Part shown: piece after piece, positions 58,834 to 64,000 of the stretch
How the letters are laid out: each line of letters opens with the position of its first letter
Position numbering within the stretch: the stretch's first letter is position 1
Source of the DNA: Farysia itapuensis
Taxonomy: Eukaryota > Basidiomycota > Ustilaginomycetes > Ustilaginales > Ustilaginaceae
Assembly: GCA_023212645.1 (NCBI GenBank)
Contig: JALBYC010000007.1
Location: 310,001 to 374,000 of the forward strand
Direction: 5' to 3'
Length of the DNA: 64,000 nt
Made by a program: the position numbers and the translations under genes
Notes under the pieces: generated by a model
What the model saw: only the letters and a program-made list of their open reading frames with translations
Told to the model about the DNA's origin: nothing
Databases searched by the model: none

Positions 58834-58913
58834 GTAAGCTACCCTCAATCAGCAAACGCAACCACCACATCCAGCAAGCAGTTCCTGACAGTTGGCTTTC
58901 GCTTATCACGCAG
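58834..58913 (+). other. Probable 5'-UTR intron of uS11
   Basis: GTAAGC donor after TTCAAG and a CACGCAG acceptor that ends exactly at the base before the ATG, with pyrimidine-rich sequence before the acceptor. This would be an 80-nt leader intron. Confidence 0.55.
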
Positions 58914-59517
58914 ATGGCTCCCAAAGTTCGTGCTGCTGCTCCCGCAGAGGCTTCCCTCGGCCCTAACGTTGGAGAAGGCGAGCTCGTCTTCGGCGTCGCA
59001 CAGTAAGTAAACAGCAAAGCAGACGGGCAGACCGAGGCAGGTGAATTCGCATCGCAACGAATCAACAGCCTTTCTGCGCCACACAACGACGCCAGTGGTC
59101 TGCCCGTTGATAGCATCACGTTTGGACAAATTTGCTAACCTTGATGTCCGGTACAGCATCTTCGCCTCTTTCAACGACACCTTTGTCCACGTTACCGATA
59201 TGTCCGGCAAGGAAACCGTCACCCGTGTCACTGGTGGCATGAAGGTCAAGGCTGACCGTGACGAGTCGTCGCCCTACGCTGCCATGTTGGCCGCCCAAGA
59301 CTGCGCCGTCCGATGCAAGGAGGTCGGCATCACTGCTCTCCACATCAAGCTGCGCGCTACCGGTGGCACTGGCACCAAGACCCCCGGCCCTGGTGCCCAG
59401 GCTGCTCTGCGTGCTCTCGCCCGTGCCGGCATGCGCATTGGCCGAATTGAGGACGTTACACCTGTCCCCACCGACTCTACCCGAAGAAAGGGTGGTCGAC
59501 GTGGTCGTCGTCTATGA
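58914..59517 (+). CDS. RPS14: 40S ribosomal protein uS11 (S14)
   Basis: Exons 58914-59002 and 59157-59517 encode 149 aa, the usual size. The 154-nt intron (GTAAGT donor, GTACAG acceptor) splits codon His30; the join gives [20 protein letters not shown]. Other uS11 motifs are [40 protein letters not shown] and the C-terminal [20 protein letters not shown]. It forms part of the platform of the small subunit and helps 18S rRNA maturation. Divergent from eL38 across a 359-bp promoter. Confidence 0.97.
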
Positions 59518-59774
59518 TTTGTCGGCTTGCTGCCTTCAACCTTTTTTGGGACGCTGCTCCCCCTTCTCGATCGCCTATCTAGGTGCTCGCAAGTCACCTC
59601 TGTTTGAGCCAGAACGAGGCAACTTTGTATGCATACTTTTTTCTCCCCTCACCCAGCACGATGCTCGGCATCACTACCCACACACACACATGCTTTAAGC
59701 GCAAAACCTATTCGGTCTACGACCACAATGAAATCGCATATCTTGTAGAAACTCCATACTGTCGCAGTGAAACG

Positions 59775-60761
59775 CTACTGTGGGATGGGGGTTGAGAGAT
59801 CTGCTTCGATCTTGGCCAGCAACGCATCGAGCTTTGCTGCTGGGACTGCTGCCAGTCTTCCGAACAGGGGCGCTTCGAAGCTGTCGGCTGCATCTGGAGG
59901 TGGTGGGAAGCGGAAGGTATGGCTGTGACTGGCAAAGTGAGAGATGGCAATGTCTTCAGGGTGGAAGAGGCCGAGCTCCTCTTCAGAGGCTCCGCTGAGA
60001 CCCATGCCGTCGGCGATGGCCCGTGTTTTGGGAGCGTCCTTCTTGGCGCCTGCCTTTTTGGCTTCGCGCTTGGCGAGTTTAGCACGCCGTCTGCGAGCGC
60101 CAGCAAGACCTGACGGCTCATCGTCATCGTCCTCGTCCATCGCCTCATCATCCGAGAATGCATCGGCGGAGAAGACGCGTGAGTAGAAAAGATAGTGCGA
60201 AGGGGACGCTGGCTTATGCTCCTTGGACGACCGCAAGGCTTGAAGCTCTTCGTTGAGCAACTTGTACAGCGGCGGCGCGACTTGTGGCGGCATGTTGACC
60301 ATCCGCTCGTGGAGGATCATTGTGACGGGAGCGGCGGTGGAAGTGCTAGATGCTGCACTTTTGACCAGGTCGTGAAAGGCTTTGCCCGATGGCTTGTTTA
60401 GCACTTCGAGCAGGTACTTTGTCAAGCTCAGGGCTGCTTCAGAGCCGTCCAGCTCAATAGCAGAGACAAAGGCATAGGGATCTTGATCTTCATCACCTTC
60501 CACCTTGATCGCCGTACCTACGCCTTCTCCAGTCGACAGCTTGACCACATGGTCTGCCAGAGCTGACAGGTTGAGCTTGGTCGAGTGTGTGTAAAACAGC
60601 TGTTGTAAGAGTCGCTTTAGCGCGAGAAAGTCGATCTCTTGCGGTGCGCGAAAGTCAAAATCGACATTGATAAAGTCTGGCACTTCTGAGCCGTCGCTGT
60701 CGTTGTCTGAGCCGTCCGTGTTGGGCTCGAGCTCCGCCTTGCGCTTGGTGTCGACCGGCAT
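59775..60761 (-). CDS. BCP1: Bcp1/BCCIP family nuclear protein
   Basis: 328-aa intronless protein starting MPVDTKRKAELEPNTDGSDN. The block EVPDFINVDFDFRAPQEIDF, followed by LKRLLQQLF, and the later YLFYSRVFS and HPEDIAISHFASHSHTFRFP are typical of Bcp1/BCCIP. In yeast Bcp1 is a nuclear chaperone for Rpl23 (uL14) and helps Mss4 export. Acidic stretches near both ends and a basic patch (RRRRAKLAKREAKKAGAKK) suit a nuclear chaperone. The ATG at 60761 is chosen because the family starts there; the frame is open ~30 codons upstream. Confidence 0.92.
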   Translation of the reverse strand: MPVDTKRKAELEPNTDGSDNDSDGSEVPDFINVDFDFRAPQEIDFLALKRLLQQLFYTHSTKLNLSALADHVVKLSTGEGVGTAIKVEGDEDQDPYAFVSAIELDGSEAALSLTKYLLEVLNKPSGKAFHDLVKSAASSTSTAAPVTMILHERMVNMPPQVAPPLYKLLNEELQALRSSKEHKPASPSHYLFYSRVFSADAFSDDEAMDEDDDDEPSGLAGARRRRAKLAKREAKKAGAKKDAPKTRAIADGMGLSGASEEELGLFHPEDIAISHFASHSHTFRFPPPPDAADSFEAPLFGRLAAVPAAKLDALLAKIEADLSTPIPQ

Positions 60762-60994
60762 TATTTTGGTGGACAGAAATATCGAGAAGAATTGTTTGGC
60801 GCTCAAGAAATCTCGACCAAGAAAATGCAAATTTAAATTCGACTCCACTCGTTGTTAGAGTACGTGCACAGTCACGCGCCGTTGACTTTTGGACGTGGAT
60901 CCGTGTGTGGATCCACTGGAATGGCTTGGCGCGTTGATCTTTTATCTCTGACAGTCGTCCTGCTCACTGCCATCAGACACAAGTCCACCATCCA

Positions 60995-62350
60995 ATGTCG
61001 GCAACCGGCCAGACGCACGATGCCGAAATGAGGCTCGACGAGTCGCTTCGGGATGACTCGTCGGCTCGAAAATACAACAAGACGGCGCATATCAGCAAGC
61101 GTCCAATGCAGCAAAGCACGCCAAGCTTTGCCAACGTAGCAGAACAGCAGGAGCAGCAGCAGCACGACGAGCCCTACGACTCTGTGGCCGAGTATCGGCG
61201 AGCGCGGGCGCTGACCGCTGACAACCTGGAGCGCATTCCAGATGCGGATCAGCTTGCCCCTGGTATTCGCCTTCCCGGACAGTTTACCGACTCTCGCAAC
61301 CATGACACTGATATGCACACATCTTCCGATGCCGATGGAGGCGCACAGAGCTTGGAGACGGGTCATACTAGCGTAGGCGCCTTTGGTGAAGGAGGTGCGC
61401 CCGTTCCAGGTGTACCGCCGGAACTTGACCCGAGAACGTCTTCCTTCCGACCGCAAAGCCCCGGTGAAGCTTCCGTCTTCTCTGTCGCCGTTCAACCGCC
61501 TGCTTCGCCCAAAGAAAGCATCATGGAGCACTCGGAACAGACGAGTCCCATCATTGAGACTCCCACTTCGCGCAAGGAAGTGTACAACGTGCCGACAGGT
61601 AGCGCATCTGCCACGGCCGGTTCTACCTACTCGGCTTCGGCTCGAGGGTCGTCACCACCCCTGTCTGTTGGCTATGGTGCCTCTGAATCGTACAATCACG
61701 CGTCTCGGCTTGGTCCTGGCCCAAGCCTGCTCAGCCGTACGGTTGCCAGTGTCGCGCCTTCGGAAGTCGGCAGCGTCTCTTCATCCGGCACAGGTGGAGG
61801 CGGACCCAACAGCACGCTCGACGACCAGGAGGTGGAACTGCGTGCAGCCTACATCGAGCGACAACGGATGCGAGAACGTGAAATGATGGGGGGCGAAGCT
61901 GGCGTGGGCGGATCTACTCTGCCATCGTTTATGCATCCTGCTCGAGGCTCGACGCCGCTAGCGTTTGCGCCAAGCTTGTCGGCTCGTATGGGCAGTAGTG
62001 CGACCTTTGACGACATCAGTCGCGCTGGCAGTACGGCTGCTACTGTTGGCACCAGTTCTCCACCGCTGAGCTTAAGTGGCAGCGAGATTCCAGACGCCGT
62101 GGCCAGCCCCTCTCGACGCGGAAGTGCAGACAGCACAGGCACACTCGGCAGTGTAAGGGCACCACCCAGCGTACAAGGCTACGAAGCCATGAGCGGAATC
62201 GGATCTCGACGCGTGAGCCGAGCAGGAAGCTCGGTCGGTCTCGGCGCAGACCCAACAGCCGACTACGCTCACAGCGCCAGCGGAGCAACGAGAACCGCCA
62301 TGGACGAGGACGATCCCAAGCACAGTAACGACACGGAAAGCATGCACTAG
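60995..62350 (+). CDS. Predicted disordered protein of unknown function
   Basis: 451-aa protein, rich in Ser, Ala, Gly, Pro and Thr, without TM, signal peptide or recognised domain. The only patch that looks conserved-like is near residues ~60-95 (DSVAEYRRARALTADNLERI, followed by PDADQLAPGIRLPGQF). A short charged helix occurs at ~275-300 (DDQEVELRAAYIERQRMRER). Many SP/TP sites suggest phosphorylation. Base composition and codon use look like those of its neighbours and the frame is open throughout, which supports a real gene. Confidence 0.7.
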   Translation: MSATGQTHDAEMRLDESLRDDSSARKYNKTAHISKRPMQQSTPSFANVAEQQEQQQHDEPYDSVAEYRRARALTADNLERIPDADQLAPGIRLPGQFTDSRNHDTDMHTSSDADGGAQSLETGHTSVGAFGEGGAPVPGVPPELDPRTSSFRPQSPGEASVFSVAVQPPASPKESIMEHSEQTSPIIETPTSRKEVYNVPTGSASATAGSTYSASARGSSPPLSVGYGASESYNHASRLGPGPSLLSRTVASVAPSEVGSVSSSGTGGGGPNSTLDDQEVELRAAYIERQRMREREMMGGEAGVGGSTLPSFMHPARGSTPLAFAPSLSARMGSSATFDDISRAGSTAATVGTSSPPLSLSGSEIPDAVASPSRRGSADSTGTLGSVRAPPSVQGYEAMSGIGSRRVSRAGSSVGLGADPTADYAHSASGATRTAMDEDDPKHSNDTESMH

Positions 62351-62447
62351 CCCAGCACAAACCCCACAAACAAACAAATAAACAATCAGTCGTCCCCCTC
62401 TCTGGCGCTTCGTCCATAAGCGTGTGATTCTCTGAGGGTGTGATTTT

Positions 62448-63301
62448 CTACGCTGCTACCTTGACATCGGCGTGCTTTTGCCTTGTGGATTGAGACAGCA
62501 ACGACAAGCCGATATTCCACAGGATACCGATCGTGGAGACGAACGGTACTCGATACCTTAGCCGCAACAAGAACCGTCAGAACTGTGTGCGTCATGTTGG
62601 AAGAAAGGGGCGGACGGGGGAGTGTCTGACTTACTTGAGTGGCATGTATCGGAAGTTGACGAGCTGGACCAACGGCCAGATCTGCCAGTTGGCCAGTAGT
62701 GCTGAGGTGTACATCTCGCCAAATTTGGCCTGTACGCCCTGGACGCTTTGTCGCTCCATGGCGCCCATTGCGCCGGTAAAGAGTGCCAGACCAAACGGCG
62801 CACTGCGCCAAGCCCAAGCCCTAAGTTCAACACACGCACAATGATGGCAGCAAAGGGGGTCAAAACTTACAAGAGGATTTGGTCCATGGCTAGACGTTTT
62901 CCGAGGGCTTTGAGACTTACCTTGCCCGCAGTGGCTGCTGCTCCTGCCACGGCTGTTGTCGCACCACGTAGGGGGAAGCGGACTTCGAGGAAACGATTCC
63001 ATTCAGCCAGCAGAGGCGCCATACCGACATTAAAGGCTAAGAAGCGACCGGATCTCAGCCAGTCCCAGTCCTTCCGCGCTGGCGCTGGTGCTGTGCCGGC
63101 AGACTGCGCTTGTGACGGCGGCAGTGATTGGGCGACGTCTACGTGCTCTTGCCTCTTTTGCCGTTGTGAGACGCGCTCCAGTGTCTGTGCCGCTCCGTCG
63201 GCAATGACGCCCAGTACACCGTTGGTGACAGCAAGTGTGACCCATGGTCGCCGCTCAAAGTTGCGCCCGTAGAAAGCACTGAATGCCTGTCGGTACGACA
63301 T
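62448..63301 (-). CDS. Mpv17/PMP22-family membrane protein (Sym1-like)
   Basis: Three exons, 63301-62871, 62802-62635 and 62556-62448, give 235 aa. It starts MSYRQAFSAFYGRNFERRPW and continues with TLAVTNGVLGVIADGAAQTL, then FLAFNVGMAPLLAEWNRFLE, MDQILFAPFGLALFTGAMGA, LLANWQIWPLVQLVNFRYMP and VPFVSTIGILWNIGLSLLSQ. This order, especially NWQIWP..NF and W at the end, is the Mpv17/PMP22 signature; members reside in the mitochondrial inner membrane or peroxisome (Sym1, Mpv17) and may form channels. A ~30-residue Gln/Ala/Pro-rich insertion follows TM1. Introns 1 and 2 are 68 and 78 nt; intron 2 ends in AAG. Divergent from the EVE-domain gene (171 bp). Confidence 0.9.
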
Positions 63302-63472
63302 GGGTGGTGCGGCACAAGATAAGCCAGGGCCCACGAATCCAAAGGAAAGCGGAGATGTGAACTGTTTGACAGATTCCAGTGTGGAGTGTTAACTCGTTCA
63401 CACCATATACATCCACGCTGATTTCGCTCCGTCTTCGTCTGCTTTCGTGCTGGCGCGCGTAAATTGCGAACA

Positions 63473-64000
63473 ATGCCGGCCAAGAGAAAGACCGAAGTGC
63501 CAGATGAGGAGGAGGGGCGTATCTCTCACTGGCTGATGAAAGCCGAGCCAGAGACTCGGCTGGAAAGGGGCAAGGACGTAGCATTCTCCTTCGACCATCT
63601 GATCGCCTCTCGCACCACTCCCTGGGATGGCGTACGCAATCCAGAAGCACGAACCATCATGAAGGACAAGATGCGCACAGGCGACGCCGTACTCTTCTAC
63701 CACTCCAACACCAAGATCCCAGGCGTCGCCGGTCTAGCCCGCATCAGTTCATCACAGAGTTACCCAGACCCATCTGCATTCGACCCAGACCACCCCTACT
63801 ACGACGCCAAGAGCGACAGTGCCAACCCCAAATGGTACCTCGTCGACGTCGAGTTCGTCCGCAAGTTTGACAGACTAGTCCCCCTCGCGCTTTTGCAGAG
63901 ACTCGGCGGCACAGCTGCGGAAAAGATGAGTGCAGACGAGCGCAAAGATGTTGCCTACCTGGACGAAGATGCCTTGCGAGCTATTAGCAGTATGGCGCTG
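63473..64000 (+). CDS. EVE-domain protein (THYN1-like), 3' truncated by window end
   Basis: 176 codons are visible and remain open at the last base, so the gene continues outside. After a basic start ([15 protein letters not shown]) comes the EVE domain: [60 protein letters not shown] and [20 protein letters not shown]. Human THYN1 and bacterial EVE proteins have a PUA-like fold thought to read modified bases. The visible length covers nearly the whole domain. No intron seen in this part. Confidence 0.9.
   Translation, partial: MPAKRKTEVPDEEEGRISHWLMKAEPETRLERGKDVAFSFDHLIASRTTPWDGVRNPEARTIMKDKMRTGDAVLFYHSNTKIPGVAGLARISSSQSYPDPSAFDPDHPYYDAKSDSANPKWYLVDVEFVRKFDRLVPLALLQRLGGTAAEKMSADERKDVAYLDEDALRAISSMAL

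Larger units (their letters stand above)
58555..58913. promoter_or_regulatory. Bidirectional ribosomal-protein promoter (eL38 / uS11)
   Basis: 359 bp between two ribosomal protein start codons. It contains the perfect 12-nt palindrome CCTCGGCCGAGG at 58644-58655 and a TCACGTGA at 58677-58684, both about 90-130 bp from the eL38 start. The part next to uS11 is a 5'-UTR intron. Confidence 0.65.

Noticed and set aside
1..64000. CRISPR arrays, insertion sequences, retroelements, viral genes, biosynthetic toxin clusters
   Set aside because: Looked for and not seen: no spaced direct repeats, no transposase or reverse-transcriptase motifs, no polyketide or peptide synthase domains.

Overview
This window is nuclear DNA of a basidiomycete fungus, most likely a smut relative (Ustilaginomycotina, e.g. 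Ustilago/Sporisorium/Pseudozyma-like). I infer this from the compact layout, the mostly intronless long genes, the few short GT-AG introns concentrated at gene 5' ends, the moderately GC-rich codon use and the style of the proteins (fungal Cho2, HMG-CoA reductase, Clu1, Npr3, Gup1, Kre9-like and subtilase secreted proteins). No CRISPR, bacterial operon, transposon, virus-like gene, rRNA or tRNA was recognised.

Layout: 0-16 kb holds a probable RNase P/MRP Pop3 subunit, an oxysterol-binding-like lipid transfer protein, a NIPA-type magnesium transporter, a two-RRM RNA-binding protein, the phosphatidylethanolamine methyltransferase Cho2 and the TORC1 regulator Npr3. 16-25 kb holds EMC3, mitoribosomal mS45 (Bot1), an unknown C-terminally membrane-anchored protein, a four-TM protein and ESCRT-II Vps36. 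24-32 kb starts with a gene-poor stretch leading to a tiny secreted peptide gene, followed by an amidohydrolase, a four-TM protein, PNP oxidase, a cytochrome-b5/MAPR (Dap1-like) protein, the DRG1/Rbg1 GTPase and a PITH protein. 32-44 kb is dominated by HMG-CoA reductase and Clu1, then a peroxisomal SCP2 protein and a secreted glycoprotein. 45-50 kb holds an APC-family permease and two tandem aldo-keto reductases. 50-57 kb holds AP-1 sigma, Gup1, a large secreted subtilase and a Kre9-like secreted protein. 57-64 kb holds the divergent ribosomal pair eL38/uS11, Bcp1, a disordered protein, an Mpv17-family protein and the 5' part of an EVE-domain (THYN1-like) gene cut by the window end.

Most genes are independent housekeeping units, and many pairs are divergent with short shared promoters. 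Several act on membrane lipids or sterols (ORP, Cho2, Dap1-like, HMG-CoA reductase, SCP2, Gup1), but each has its own promoter. The most striking local signal is in the tandem aldo-keto reductases: a block of about 249 nt is almost identical between two otherwise clearly diverged copies, which looks like recent gene conversion. Other points worth checking are two frame-preserving 3' splice choices in CHO2, CACGTG sites that appear concentrated in intergenic DNA, start codons isolated in 3- and 6-nt coding exons, and an unrecognised 74-aa secreted peptide.
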